Source: Nakamurella panacisegetis (GTDB taxonomy: Bacteria; Actinomycetota; Actinomycetes; Mycobacteriales; Nakamurellaceae). From it: 64,000 nt of DNA. This document shows, in pieces, positions 27,134 to 35,982 of this stretch (position 1 is the stretch's first letter; every line of letters begins with the position of its first letter). The translations under genes were made by a program, and so were the position numbers. Location: positions 3,569,501 to 3,633,500 of the forward strand of contig NZ_LT629710.1 in the NCBI RefSeq assembly GCF_900104535.1, in the 5' to 3' direction. A model generated the notes under the pieces. The model made no database searches, was not told the origin of the DNA, and was given only the letters and a program-made list of their open reading frames with translations.

Positions 27134-28639
27134 TCAGGCCAGCCAACCGGACACGTCCGTCGGTCGGCGCTCGGCCGCGCGGTCAGCGATCGCGGCGAGC
27201 CGGTGCACGGCGGTCGTCAGCTTCTCCGGCGGCTGGCTGAACGGTAGCCGCAGGTAGGACTCCATGGTTCCGTCGGGCCCGAATCGGGGACCAGGGGCGA
27301 TGCGAAGGCCGACCGACGGCGCCAACCGGGCCAGTTCCGACGCGAACGGTCCGGGCAGCGCGACCCAGAGGAAGGCGCCTCCGGTCGGCCGGCTGGCCTG
27401 CCACCGGGGCAGGAGCCGGGTGAGGGCTCCGGTGAGCGTCGCCGCCCCGGAGGCGAGGCGCCCCCGTTGCAGATCGAGGGCGTCCTGCGGATCGCGCAGC
27501 AGGTGGATCGCCAGCAACTGGTCCAGTACGGGGCCGGACATGTCACCCAGTGCCCGGCCGGTGGCCAACCGGTTGATCAGCGTCGGGGCGGCGCGGATCC
27601 AGCCGATCCGCAGACCGCCCCAGAACGACTTGGAGAGCGAGCCGAGCGACACCATCCGCAGTCCGCTGTCGAACGACGCCATCCGGGGCGGGAGGGCTTC
27701 CCGCCCCGGGAAGGACATGTCCCGGAACGACTCGTCGATCAGCAGCGGGGTGTTGCTGGCGCGAGCGGCCCGGGCGACGGCGGCCCGGGTCTCGGCGTCC
27801 ATCACGGCACCCGTCGGATTCTGGAAATCCGGGATGAGATAGGCCAGTCGGGGAGCCGTCTGCCGCAGGGTGGCGGCGATCAGATCAGGGTCCCACGGGC
27901 CTCCGCACTGCTCCTGGTCCGGCCCGGGCAGGCCGACCGGACCGGGTATCCGGCGGGCGGCCCGGATGGCGTCAAGGGCCAGGGGATAGGTCGGGCACTC
28001 GATCAACACCCGGTCCCCCGGGGCTGTGAGTTCCTGCAGGGTCAGGGTGAACGCGTGCTGGGCCCCGTTGGTGACCAGGATCTGGTCGGCCGTCGTTGGG
28101 ACTCCGTCGAGGGTGTAGCGATCGGCGATCGCCTCACGCAGCCCCAGCAGCCCGTACGGGCTGTAACCGTCGCCGCCCAGGTGGGCCGGAAGGTCGGCCA
28201 CGGCCTTGGCCGCAGCCGCGGTGATCGCCTCGGCCGGCGCGGGCAGGCTCGCCGTGGCGAGATCGATGACGTCAGGCCCGCTGGGCTCCGGAACGCCGAA
28301 CCAGCCGGCCGGCCCGACGCTGCGGGCCGGATCCGCCACCGCCCCGGAGTCGGTGCCCGGCAGCCGCAGCCGACTTCCGGAGCCTCGCCGTGAGTCCAGC
28401 CAGCCTTGCTGGCGAAGCAGCGTGTACGCCGCGGCCACCGTGGTCCGGGACAGGGTCAGCCCGGCGGCCAGCTCGCGTTCACTGGGCAGACCGGCGCTGA
28501 CGGCGAGCCGACCGTCCAGGACCGCGTTGCGGATGCGCTCGGCGAGGTTGCGATAGGCCGGGCCGGACCCGCCGGCCGGAAGTGGCCCGAGCCGGCGGAC
28601 CAGCGTGGCGGCGGAAATCCGGGCAGTGGACTCATTCAT
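27134..28639 (-). CDS. MocR/PdxR-type GntR regulator with aminotransferase-like domain
   Basis: 501 residues: an N-terminal GntR winged helix (LAERIRNAVLDGRL, LPSERELAAGLTLSRTTVAA) and a fold-type-I PLP-dependent domain. The PLP lysine lies in SLGSLSKSFWGG, and the TNGAQHAF and IECPTYP segments are typical. Start ATG 28639 (MNESTAR). It is divergent from a YczE-like membrane protein gene, a pairing known for MocR regulators of the YczR type, so it most likely controls that gene through the 106-bp shared region. Effector presumably involves PLP plus an amino compound. Confidence 0.88.
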   Translation of the reverse strand: MNESTARISAATLVRRLGPLPAGGSGPAYRNLAERIRNAVLDGRLAVSAGLPSERELAAGLTLSRTTVAAAYTLLRQQGWLDSRRGSGSRLRLPGTDSGAVADPARSVGPAGWFGVPEPSGPDVIDLATASLPAPAEAITAAAAKAVADLPAHLGGDGYSPYGLLGLREAIADRYTLDGVPTTADQILVTNGAQHAFTLTLQELTAPGDRVLIECPTYPLALDAIRAARRIPGPVGLPGPDQEQCGGPWDPDLIAATLRQTAPRLAYLIPDFQNPTGAVMDAETRAAVARAARASNTPLLIDESFRDMSFPGREALPPRMASFDSGLRMVSLGSLSKSFWGGLRIGWIRAAPTLINRLATGRALGDMSGPVLDQLLAIHLLRDPQDALDLQRGRLASGAATLTGALTRLLPRWQASRPTGGAFLWVALPGPFASELARLAPSVGLRIAPGPRFGPDGTMESYLRLPFSQPPEKLTTAVHRLAAIADRAAERRPTDVSGWLA

Positions 28640-28669
28640 GCGGTCCAGTCTGCCCGGTCTGCCCCTCAA

Positions 28670-28731
28670 TGGACAGGCCTTCGGATGCCACTTCTTCGAA
28701 AGTGGCTATGGGGCGACCGGCCAATTGTCCA
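28670..28731. promoter_or_regulatory. Inverted repeats in the mocR-yczE divergent promoter
   Basis: A perfect 7-bp inverted repeat, GCCACTT (28687-28693) and AAGTGGC (28700-28706), is nested inside TGGACA (28670-28675) and TGTCCA (28726-28731). All lie between the two divergent starts. They are good candidates for the MocR-type operator, whose sites are often repeated and widely spaced. Not demonstrated. Confidence 0.5.
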
Positions 28732-28744
28732 GCATGATGGCGGA

Positions 28745-29512
28745 GTGTCCACCGAAGCGGTCCTGCCCCGTACCCCTCGTCGCCGTACCCCACTCGCCGT
28801 GCTGGCCCCGATCCCGGCCGATCGCCGGATCCGCCGGTTCGGCCAGCTCGTCATCGGGTTGGTGCTCTACGGCTTCACCATGGGACTGATGGTCCGGGCC
28901 GTGTTCGGGCTGGACCCCTGGGACGTGTTCCACCAGGGCCTGACCAAACTCATCGGTCACTGGGTGCACCTGTCCTACGGCACGGTGATCACCGGCGCTT
29001 CCGTGGTAGTGCTGCTGGCCTGGATCCCGCTGCGCCAGCGCCCTGGCATCGGCACGGTGCTCAACGTGCTGATCATCGGCTGGACCACCGACGCCACGCT
29101 CGCCGTCATCCACCCCACCGGGACGCTCGCCGTCCGGATCCTGTTCCTGCTGGCCGCGGTGATCGGGAACGCGGTCGCCGGCGCGCTGTACATCGGGGCC
29201 GGACTCGGCCCTGGTCCCCGCGACGGGCTGATGACCGGCATGGTGGCCCGCGGTATCGGCTCGGTGCGCGTGGTGCGTACGTCGATCGAGCTGTCCGTGC
29301 TGTTGGTCGGCTGGTTGGGCGGAGGGGCCGTCGGACTGGGCACCGCTGTCTATGCGCTGGCCATCGGGCCGCTCCTGCAGCTGTTCCTGCCGCGGCTGCG
29401 GGTGCCGTCCCCGGAGACCGGCGACGGCCAGGTCGGCCGTTCGTCCGAGGGTGACCGGGCCGACAACGACAACGACGGTGCGTTGCCGGTGGAGTTCCTC
29501 GAGGGCCGATAG
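28745..29512 (+). CDS. YczE/YitT-like integral membrane protein
   Basis: 255 residues with about five or six helices; GLDPWDVFHQGLTK and GLGPGPRDGLMTGM are the characteristic repeated G-x-x-P-x-D blocks of YczE proteins. The last 35 residues are acidic and polar. GTG 28745 chosen as the start nearest the promoter and matching the hydrophilic N-terminus; the Shine-Dalgarno is weak. Divergent from its probable regulator. Transport substrate unknown. Confidence 0.82.
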   Translation: MSTEAVLPRTPRRRTPLAVLAPIPADRRIRRFGQLVIGLVLYGFTMGLMVRAVFGLDPWDVFHQGLTKLIGHWVHLSYGTVITGASVVVLLAWIPLRQRPGIGTVLNVLIIGWTTDATLAVIHPTGTLAVRILFLLAAVIGNAVAGALYIGAGLGPGPRDGLMTGMVARGIGSVRVVRTSIELSVLLVGWLGGGAVGLGTAVYALAIGPLLQLFLPRLRVPSPETGDGQVGRSSEGDRADNDNDGALPVEFLEGR

Positions 29513-29522
29513 CCTTACCGGC

Positions 29523-29966
29523 ATGAACACCCTTCTTGTCACCCTGCACGTCGTCGCGGCGGTGTTCATCGTCGGGCCGATGGCCATCCTGCCGCAGACC
29601 GCCATGAAGGCCATCCGCGCAGGCGAGGGCGCCATCGTCGAACGAGTGGCCCGGTCGACCATGATCTTCAGCCTGCTCTCCCTGCTGGTGGCGGTCCTCG
29701 GGTTCGGCGCGCTCGCCACCGCAGACAAGAGCAACGACTGGAGCATCTCGACCCCGTGGGTGCTCATCGCCCTGCTGGTGTACGTCGTGGCGGTCGCCCT
29801 CAGCCTGCTGGCCGTCGTGCCCGCCCTGCGCAGTGCAGGCGAGCACCTTCTCGACCCGGCCGGCGAGAACCTACGGTCGAAGGACTACACCCGGATCGCC
29901 ATGGCCTCGGGCATCGTGTCGTTGTTGCTCGTCGTCGTGGTCGTCCTGATGGTCTGGAAGCCCTGA
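29523..29966 (+). CDS. DUF2269-like small membrane protein
   Basis: 147 residues with four hydrophobic helices: residues about 3-22, 47-68, 80-100 and 125-145. The N-terminus TLLVTLHVVAAVFIVGPM is typical of DUF2269-type integral membrane proteins, whose function is unknown. It begins 10 nt after the YczE-like stop, with TAGCCT as a possible -10 in the gap, so it could be cotranscribed or have its own leaderless promoter. Confidence 0.75.
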   Translation: MNTLLVTLHVVAAVFIVGPMAILPQTAMKAIRAGEGAIVERVARSTMIFSLLSLLVAVLGFGALATADKSNDWSISTPWVLIALLVYVVAVALSLLAVVPALRSAGEHLLDPAGENLRSKDYTRIAMASGIVSLLLVVVVVLMVWKP

Positions 29967-30026
29967 CCGGACCCCCGGTCCGACGCCGCAGAGCGTGAAC
30001 TGGCAGTGGCGGTGAGTGGTCCGACG

Positions 30027-30032
30027 TAGGAT
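30027..30032 (+). promoter_or_regulatory. -10 element of yebC (TAGGAT)
   Basis: TAGGAT matches the preferred actinobacterial -10 hexamer. The predicted transcript starts near 30040, right at a hairpin made by ATCGGC (30041-30046) and GCCGAT (30068-30073), leaving a leader of about 100 nt before yebC. Confidence 0.55.
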
Positions 30033-30139
30033 TTTCATCGATCGGCTGCGCCGCGGGCTTTTGCGCGGCCGATGTCCACCACCATGTGGGGCGACCGTGC
30101 CGCGGTCGCCCGCACCGATGCGCAAGGGGTACTTCGCAG

Positions 30140-30898
30140 ATGAGCGGCCACTCCAAATGGGCTACCACCAAGCACCAGAAGGCGGCCAAGGACGCCAAGC
30201 GGAGCAAGGCGTTCGCCAAGTTGATCAAGAACATCGAGGTCGCGGCCCGGATGGGCGGCGGTGACCCGGACGGCAACCCGACCCTGTGGGACGCCATCCA
30301 GAAGGCCAAGAAGACCTCGGTTCCGATCGACAACATCAACCGCGCCGTCAAGCGAGGCTCGGGAGCCGAAGCCGGTGGGGCCGACTACCAGGGCATCACC
30401 TACGAGGGGTACGGCCCCAACGGCGTGGCCATGATGATCGAGTGCCTCACCGACAACCGCAACCGTGCGGCCAGCGAGGTCCGGGTAGCCGTCACCCGGA
30501 ACGGCGGCAACATGGCCGATCCCGGATCGGTCTCCTACCTGTTCAGCCGCAAGGGTCTGGTGGTCGTCCCCAAGTCAGAGGGGCTGACCGAGGACGACCT
30601 GCTGATGGCGGTGCTGGACGCCGGCGCCGAGGAGGTCTCCGATTCCGGTGACGTGTTCGAGATCGTCTCCGAGGCAACCGATCTGGTCGCCGTGCGGACC
30701 GCGGTCCAGGAGGCCGGCATCGACTACGACTCGGCCGACCCCACGTTCATCGCGTCGCTCAACGTGCCGCTGGACGTCGAGGGTGCCCGCAAGGTGATGA
30801 AGTTGGTCGACGCCATCGAGGACCTGGACGACGTCCAGAACGTGTACACCAACGCCGAGATCCCCGACGACGTCCTGGCCGCCCTGGACGAGGAGTAG
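30140..30898 (+). CDS. yebC: YebC/PmpR-family transcriptional or translational regulator
   Basis: 252-residue member of the universal YebC family. It begins [20 protein letters not shown], with the family's [18 protein letters not shown] and [10 protein letters not shown] blocks and an acidic C-terminus. In different bacteria the family has been linked to transcription control and, more recently, to relief of ribosome stalling at proline-rich stretches. It precedes ruvC, a conserved arrangement, though a 114-nt gap with an SOS-like box separates them. Confidence 0.95.
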   Translation: MSGHSKWATTKHQKAAKDAKRSKAFAKLIKNIEVAARMGGGDPDGNPTLWDAIQKAKKTSVPIDNINRAVKRGSGAEAGGADYQGITYEGYGPNGVAMMIECLTDNRNRAASEVRVAVTRNGGNMADPGSVSYLFSRKGLVVVPKSEGLTEDDLLMAVLDAGAEEVSDSGDVFEIVSEATDLVAVRTAVQEAGIDYDSADPTFIASLNVPLDVEGARKVMKLVDAIEDLDDVQNVYTNAEIPDDVLAALDEE

Positions 30899-30960
30899 CG
30901 CCGGTCCTCGCCCTCCGGCGTGGCGGTCCCGATCGACGCCCGCGGGCCGGGTAACGTCCA

Positions 30961-30976
30961 TCGGACAAGTGTTCGG
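30961..30976 (+). promoter_or_regulatory. SOS (LexA)-like box before ruvC
   Basis: TCGGACAAGTGTTCGG matches the mycobacterial LexA consensus TCGAACNNNNGTTCGA except for the fourth and last bases. It ends 36 nt before the ruvC GTG, where it could cover the promoter. LexA control of ruvC is known in mycobacteria; here it is inferred from the match. Confidence 0.5.
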
Positions 30977-31012
30977 CACGCGGCCGGATTCGTGTCGGAA
31001 GGTGGTTCCCTG

Positions 31013-31564
31013 GTGCGAGTGCTCGGGGTCGATCCGGGGCTGACCCGATGTGGGGTCGGCGTGGTCGACGGGGGACCGGGCCAGAAGCCGACGCTGGTCG
31101 AGGTGCTGGTGGTGCGCACGCCGCCGGAAGACGACATCGCGTATCGGCTGCTGGCGGTGGCCGAGCGGGTCGAAGCCCTGCTCGATCAGCACCGACCCGA
31201 CACGGTGGCCATCGAGCGGGTGTTCAGCCAGTCCAACGTCCGGACCGTGATGGGTACGGCCCAAGCGGCCGGCGTGGTCGCGCTGGCCGCCGCCCGGCGC
31301 GGCATCCCCGTCGCCTGGCACACTCCGAGCGAGGTCAAGGCCGCCGTCTCCGGCAACGGAAACGCCGACAAGGCGCAGGTCACGGCCATGGTCACGCGCC
31401 TGCTCAGGCTGGACGCGGCGCCGAAGCCGGCCGATGCCGCCGACGCGCTCGCGCTCGCCATCTGTCATCTGTGGAGGTCGCCCATGCAGAGCCGGTTGGC
31501 CGCTGCGTTGTCCACCTCGGTGTTGGCCGCCCGTCCGGCTCGGATCGGGAGCGTGGGCCGATGA
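31013..31564 (+). CDS. ruvC: Holliday junction resolvase RuvC
   Basis: Endonuclease cutting Holliday junctions in complex with RuvAB. 183 residues, RNase-H fold. Catalytic acidic residues appear in [12 protein letters not shown] (first Asp near residue 7), AIERVF (Glu) and the C-terminal DAADALALA. Start GTG 31013 with GGAAGG about 10 nt upstream; upstream in-frame starts lie within the SOS-box region. The stop overlaps ruvA (ATGA). Confidence 0.96.
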   Translation: MRVLGVDPGLTRCGVGVVDGGPGQKPTLVEVLVVRTPPEDDIAYRLLAVAERVEALLDQHRPDTVAIERVFSQSNVRTVMGTAQAAGVVALAAARRGIPVAWHTPSEVKAAVSGNGNADKAQVTAMVTRLLRLDAAPKPADAADALALAICHLWRSPMQSRLAAALSTSVLAARPARIGSVGR

Positions 31565-32172
31565 TCGCCTCCGTCCGCGGCACGGTCACCGCCATCACCC
31601 TCGATCACGTCGTGGTCGAGGTGGGTGGGGTCGGTCTGGCCATCCGCACCACGCCGTCGACCCTGGCCGGCCTGCGCCGCGGCGAGGAAGCCCGCCTGGC
31701 CACCACGCTGGTCGTCCGGGAGGACTCCCTCACCCTGTTCGGATTCGCCTCGGACGAGTCGAAGGAGCTGTTCGAGCTGGTGCAGTCGGTGTCCGGAGTC
31801 GGACCGAAGATCGCGCTCGCGCTGATCGCGGTGCTGGAGCCGGAGGAGCTCCGCCGTGCCCTGGCCTCCGGCGACTACAACACGCTGACCAGGGCTCCGG
31901 GTATCGGCCGCAAGGGCGCCGAACGCCTGGTGCTGGAACTGCGGGACAAGGTCGGTGTGGTGTCCACGGCGACCGCCTCGGGTGGACCGGCCGCGGCGGT
32001 GGCCTGGCGTCCCAAGCTGTCCGAGGCGTTGGTCGGGCTCGGCTTCACCGTCAAGCAGGCCGACGACGCGATCGCCACCCTGGCCTCCGATACCGAGGAC
32101 GCCGCGGTGCGTGACGGCGACGTCGGTCTGCTGCTGCGCCGGGCGCTCGGCCTGCTCGGGCGACACCGGTGA
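31561..32172 (+). CDS. ruvA: Holliday junction DNA helicase subunit RuvA
   Basis: 203 residues. N-terminal OB domain [20 protein letters not shown], two helix-hairpin-helix motifs ([14 protein letters not shown] and [13 protein letters not shown]), then a flexible linker with [13 protein letters not shown] and the C-terminal RuvB-binding domain ([20 protein letters not shown]). Translationally coupled to both neighbours, with GTGA overlap into ruvB. Confidence 0.97.
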   Translation: MIASVRGTVTAITLDHVVVEVGGVGLAIRTTPSTLAGLRRGEEARLATTLVVREDSLTLFGFASDESKELFELVQSVSGVGPKIALALIAVLEPEELRRALASGDYNTLTRAPGIGRKGAERLVLELRDKVGVVSTATASGGPAAAVAWRPKLSEALVGLGFTVKQADDAIATLASDTEDAAVRDGDVGLLLRRALGLLGRHR

Positions 32173-33245
32173 CGTCGATGGGCGACCCCAGGGCCGATCA
32201 GGTGGCCGGGGCCGAGGATCAACTCGATCCGGCCCTGTTGCCGGGGGACGCCGAGGTCGAAGCCTCGTTGCGGCCGCGGACCCTGTCGGAGTTCGTCGGT
32301 CAGGTGAGGGTCCGCGAGCAGCTCGAGCTGGTGCTGTCCGCAGCCAAGCTCCGCTCCGCTGTGCCGGACCACATCCTGTTGGCCGGTCCGCCCGGCCTGG
32401 GCAAGACCTCTCTGGCCATGATCATCGCGGCCGAGCTCGGTGCGGCCATCCGCCTGACGTCCGGACCGGCCCTGGAACGGGCCGGCGATCTGGCCGCCAT
32501 GCTGTCGAACCTGGTCGAGGGCGACGTCCTGTTCATCGACGAGATCCACCGCATCGCCCGGCCGGCGGAGGAGATGCTGTACCTGGCCATGGAGGACTTC
32601 CGGGTCGACGTGATGGTCGGCAAGGGGCCGGGAGCCACGTCCATCCCGCTCGACATCGCCCCGTTCACCCTGGTCGGCGCGACGACCCGGTCCGGGCAAC
32701 TGACCTCCCCGCTGCGCGACCGGTTCGGCTTCACCGCCCACATGGAGTTCTACACACCGGAAGAGCTGCTGCGCGTGATCAGCCGGAGCGCCGGAATCCT
32801 GGGTATGGGACTGCCTAAGGACGCGGCGGCCGAGATCGCCAAACGCTCGCGGGGCACACCGCGGATCGCCAACCGACTGCTGCGTCGGGTGCGGGACTTC
32901 GCCCAGGTGAGGGCGGACGGGGTGGCCGATCTGGCCGTGGCCCGGGCTGCGCTGAAGGTGTACGACGTCGACGAGCTCGGTCTGGACCGGCTGGACCGGG
33001 CCGTTCTGACCGCGCTGTGCCAATCGTTCGGCGGCGGACCGGTCGGCCTGACCACGTTGGCCGTGGCCGTCGGTGAGGAGCCGACCACGGTCGAGGAGGT
33101 CTGCGAACCCTTCCTGGTCCGGCTGGGCATGCTGGCGCGCACCCCGCGCGGCCGGATCGCGACCCCTCTGGCCTGGTCGCACCTCGGCCTCGAGCAGCGG
33201 CCGGGTACCGCGTTCACCGGGACGTTGTTCGACGAGGACGCCTGA
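32169..33245 (+). CDS. ruvB: Holliday junction DNA helicase motor RuvB
   Basis: AAA+ motor for branch migration, 358 residues. Walker A is GPPGLGKTS near residue 74, Walker B LFIDEIHR, sensor I GATTRSG with the arginine finger in SPLRDRFG, then a winged helix ([16 protein letters not shown]). Start GTG 32169 by GTGA overlap with ruvA; ATG 32178 is an alternative. Confidence 0.97.
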   Translation: MTSMGDPRADQVAGAEDQLDPALLPGDAEVEASLRPRTLSEFVGQVRVREQLELVLSAAKLRSAVPDHILLAGPPGLGKTSLAMIIAAELGAAIRLTSGPALERAGDLAAMLSNLVEGDVLFIDEIHRIARPAEEMLYLAMEDFRVDVMVGKGPGATSIPLDIAPFTLVGATTRSGQLTSPLRDRFGFTAHMEFYTPEELLRVISRSAGILGMGLPKDAAAEIAKRSRGTPRIANRLLRRVRDFAQVRADGVADLAVARAALKVYDVDELGLDRLDRAVLTALCQSFGGGPVGLTTLAVAVGEEPTTVEEVCEPFLVRLGMLARTPRGRIATPLAWSHLGLEQRPGTAFTGTLFDEDA

Positions 33246-33610
33246 TCGTGGCTGGTCAGCCACGGTTCCGGAACGGACGTGGACCGCGGCGGCACGACGT
33301 GCGCTGCACGCTGATGTGACGTACGTCCGGTACCCTCGGATCTGTCTGTCGCGGATCTCAGCGGCGAGCAGTCGAAATCCCTCCGAACCGAACCGGGCCG
33401 GAACTTCGGATGCCGTCCCAGCGTTCTCCGCCCGAGGCGCACGTGTTCGTCTGGTCCGGTGCACCTCGGCCGCCGGGACGACCACACTTTGAAGATGCAT
33501 TTGGTGCACCGGAAGTCGTATTCGGTGCCGCAGGAACATTTCGGTCCAGGAAGTACCCGATGGACGGATGCCGACCGGCATGCCGCCCGAGAAGCAACTC
33601 GAGGAGAAGC
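33246..33610 (+). other. 365-bp gap between ruvB and yajC: terminator and long yajC leader
   Basis: Holds no convincing ORF. A short hairpin, CGTGGCTG (33247-33254) with CAGCCACG (33257-33264), follows the ruvB stop and may end ruvCAB transcripts. TACCCT at 33331-33336 is a possible -10, which would leave yajC with a leader of about 270 nt. The leader has no riboswitch I recognise. Confidence 0.5.
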
Positions 33611-33997
33611 ATGCAGAACTTCGCGCTTTTGATCCTGATGTTCGGCGCGGTCGGCGTGATGATGGTCTTCGGCTCCCGCAACAAGAAGAAGATGGCCCTG
33701 AAGGCGGCTGAGCTGCAGGCGGCCATCGTCCCCGGCACTCGGGTGATGACCACCTCCGGTCTGCACGCCACCGTCACCGCGGTCGCCGACGACACCATCG
33801 AACTCGAGATCGCCCCCGGTATCTACACCACCTGGGTCCGCGCCGCCGTCCGCGAGATCGTCGTCCCGGCCGGCGACGAGGAGTTCGCCCAGACCGAGTA
33901 CGACGACGCCGACTACGCCGAGCTGTCCGGCCAGGAGATCGAGCCGATCCACGATGATCACCCGTCGCTGGAGAAGCGCAGCAACGACGTCAACTAA
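33611..33997 (+). CDS. yajC: YajC, accessory subunit of the Sec translocase
   Basis: 128-residue single-span membrane protein. Helix at residues about 4-21 (FALLILMFGAVGVMMVFG), basic cytoplasmic junction RNKKKM, then the conserved fold with VPGTRVMTTSGLHATVTAV. The acidic C-terminal tail (DDADYAELSGQEIEP) is longer than in E. coli. ATG 33611 has GAGGAGAAGC directly upstream. Works with SecD-SecF, which follow. Confidence 0.93.
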   Translation: MQNFALLILMFGAVGVMMVFGSRNKKKMALKAAELQAAIVPGTRVMTTSGLHATVTAVADDTIELEIAPGIYTTWVRAAVREIVVPAGDEEFAQTEYDDADYAELSGQEIEPIHDDHPSLEKRSNDVN

Positions 33998-34010
33998 GGT
34001 CGTTCATCAC

Positions 34011-34060
34011 GCCCGGGACCCTGCGGGGTTCCGGGCTGAACGCTTGGGCGCAATCGCCCA
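34011..34060 (+). terminator. Two hairpins between yajC and secD
   Basis: GCCCGGGACCC (34011-34021) pairs imperfectly with GGGGTTCCGGGC (34025-34036). A second stem, TGGGCG (34045-34050) with CGCCCA (34055-34060), follows. They may attenuate readthrough from yajC into secD; no U tract is present. Confidence 0.4.
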
Positions 34061-34127
34061 GGCGGGTTGACGATTGTCGGTTCACTGCCGGGGTCGCCTG
34101 GTACGTATTGAAGGAGATAGGCGCGAC

Positions 34128-35981
34128 GTGGCAAGCCCTGCTGGTCAGTTCCGACCCTGGCGGTTGATCACCGCCTTCGCGATCCTGGTGGTCGTTCTCT
34201 ACGGCCTGGTCTTCGGCACCAAGGGATCCAATTCCCCGAAGCTGGGCATCGACCTGCAGGGTGGGACACAACTCACACTGACGGCACACACCGTCGACGG
34301 ATCGGTGCCGTCGAAGACGGCGATGCAGCAGGCTCAGGACATCCTGATCAAGCGGGTGAACGCCAGTGGCGTCACCGGAGCCCAGGTGCAGATCGACGGG
34401 AACACGACGCTCACCGTCACCACCCCGGGGAACCAGGACCTGTCCACGCTGACCAACTCGGCGCGGCTGAACATTCGCCCGCAACTCGCCCAGGGGTACG
34501 ACTACGACCTGGTCAGTGCCGCGTCGACGGCCACCAGTGGGACCGCCACGAGCGGCGCCGCGACTACTGGGGCGAAGACATCGAGTTCGGTCGTCGCCGG
34601 CGAGCCCGGCACGTCCACCAAGGCCGCCACCACGTCGTCCGCCGCTCCGTCGCCGCAGGGCCTGCGCGCGGCCGCTGCCGCGACCACGTCGGCCACGACC
34701 GGCGCCACCACGACGTCGACCACCAAGTCGACCGCGAAGTCGACGACCACCACGGCCCCGGCGGCGTCCTCCGGTGCCGTCGCGTCGTCGGGCGCCGCCG
34801 CGACCACCGCGGCGTTGAAGAAGACCTGGCCGATCGCCGGGAGCAACCCGAAGAACCCGGACCAGCCCGCCGCCACCACGGCCGAAGGTTGGGCGGCGTG
34901 GGTCACCGCGGCGGAGACCGCGGCGAGCAACGGAACCATCAGCTGCACCGACGTTAACAAGGCGGCCGGCGTCGACCTGCCCGATCTCCCGCTGATCGCA
35001 TGCGGAACCTCCGCCAACGGGGGCGGGGTCTACGTCTTGGACAAGACGCTGATCCAGGGCAGCGAGATCAAGAGCGCCGCCGCCGGGCTGGACACCAGCA
35101 GCGGTGCCGGCTGGGTCGTCAACCTGTCGTTCAAGAGCGACGGCTACAAGACGTGGTCGAGCTACACCTCGACCTCGGCGAACATCGGTAAGCAGACCGC
35201 CTTCACCCTCGATGGCGAGGTCATCTCCAGCCCGTCCATCAAGCAGGCGATCACGACTGTGACCACGATGATCAGCGGCAGCTTCACGCAAGCCACCGCG
35301 AATGACCTGGCCAACTCGTTGAACTTCGGTGCCCTTCCGCTCGACTTCAAGCAGAGCGCGTCGACCACCATCAGCGCCGAACTCGGTTCGCAGTACCTCG
35401 ACGCCGGCCTGATCGCCGGCGGCATCGGCTTGCTGCTCGTCGTCCTGTACTGCCTGGTCTACTACCGCCTGCTCGGGTTGATCACCATCGGCTCGCTCGT
35501 GCTCTCCGGTGGACTGGTGTACGCGATCATGGTGCTGCTCGGCCGCTGGATCGGCCTGAGCCTGGACCTGGCCGGTGTGGCCGGCCTGATCGTCGCCATC
35601 GGCATCACGGCCGACTCGTTCGTCATCTACTTCGAACGGCTCAAGGACGAAGTCCGAGAGGGTCGGACCTTCCGGTCCGCCGTCCCGCGGGGCTGGGAAC
35701 GCGCGAAGCGCACCATTCTGTCCGCCGACGCGGTTTCGTTCCTGTCGGCCGTCATCCTGTACCTGGTCGCCGTGGGTGACGTGAAGGGCTTCGCGTTCAC
35801 GCTGGGGCTGTCCACCGTCCTCGACCTGGTGGTCGTCTACCTGGTGACGCACCCGCTGGTCGCCCTGGCCTCCGGCAGCAAGATCTTCAACTCGGCCCGC
35901 TTCTCCGGCCTGGGGGCAGTCGCTGCCGCCGGCGCCCGCCAGCGTGCCGCGACCGCTCGCCTGACCGCGAAGGAGGCCTGA
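34128..35981 (+). CDS. secD: SecD, protein translocase subunit
   Basis: Proton-motive-force-linked Sec subunit, 617 residues. One N-terminal helix (about 13-30), the D1 motif GIDLQGG at 40-46, a large extracytoplasmic domain, then five C-terminal helices from about residue 425 with AGLIVAIGITADSFVIYFER. Residues about 131-232 are an unusual low-complexity Ser/Thr/Ala run inserted in the extracytoplasmic domain. GTG 34128 has AAGGAGAT upstream. Followed directly by secF. Confidence 0.95.
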   Translation: MASPAGQFRPWRLITAFAILVVVLYGLVFGTKGSNSPKLGIDLQGGTQLTLTAHTVDGSVPSKTAMQQAQDILIKRVNASGVTGAQVQIDGNTTLTVTTPGNQDLSTLTNSARLNIRPQLAQGYDYDLVSAASTATSGTATSGAATTGAKTSSSVVAGEPGTSTKAATTSSAAPSPQGLRAAAAATTSATTGATTTSTTKSTAKSTTTTAPAASSGAVASSGAAATTAALKKTWPIAGSNPKNPDQPAATTAEGWAAWVTAAETAASNGTISCTDVNKAAGVDLPDLPLIACGTSANGGGVYVLDKTLIQGSEIKSAAAGLDTSSGAGWVVNLSFKSDGYKTWSSYTSTSANIGKQTAFTLDGEVISSPSIKQAITTVTTMISGSFTQATANDLANSLNFGALPLDFKQSASTTISAELGSQYLDAGLIAGGIGLLLVVLYCLVYYRLLGLITIGSLVLSGGLVYAIMVLLGRWIGLSLDLAGVAGLIVAIGITADSFVIYFERLKDEVREGRTFRSAVPRGWERAKRTILSADAVSFLSAVILYLVAVGDVKGFAFTLGLSTVLDLVVVYLVTHPLVALASGSKIFNSARFSGLGAVAAAGARQRAATARLTAKEA

Positions 35982-35982
35982 G

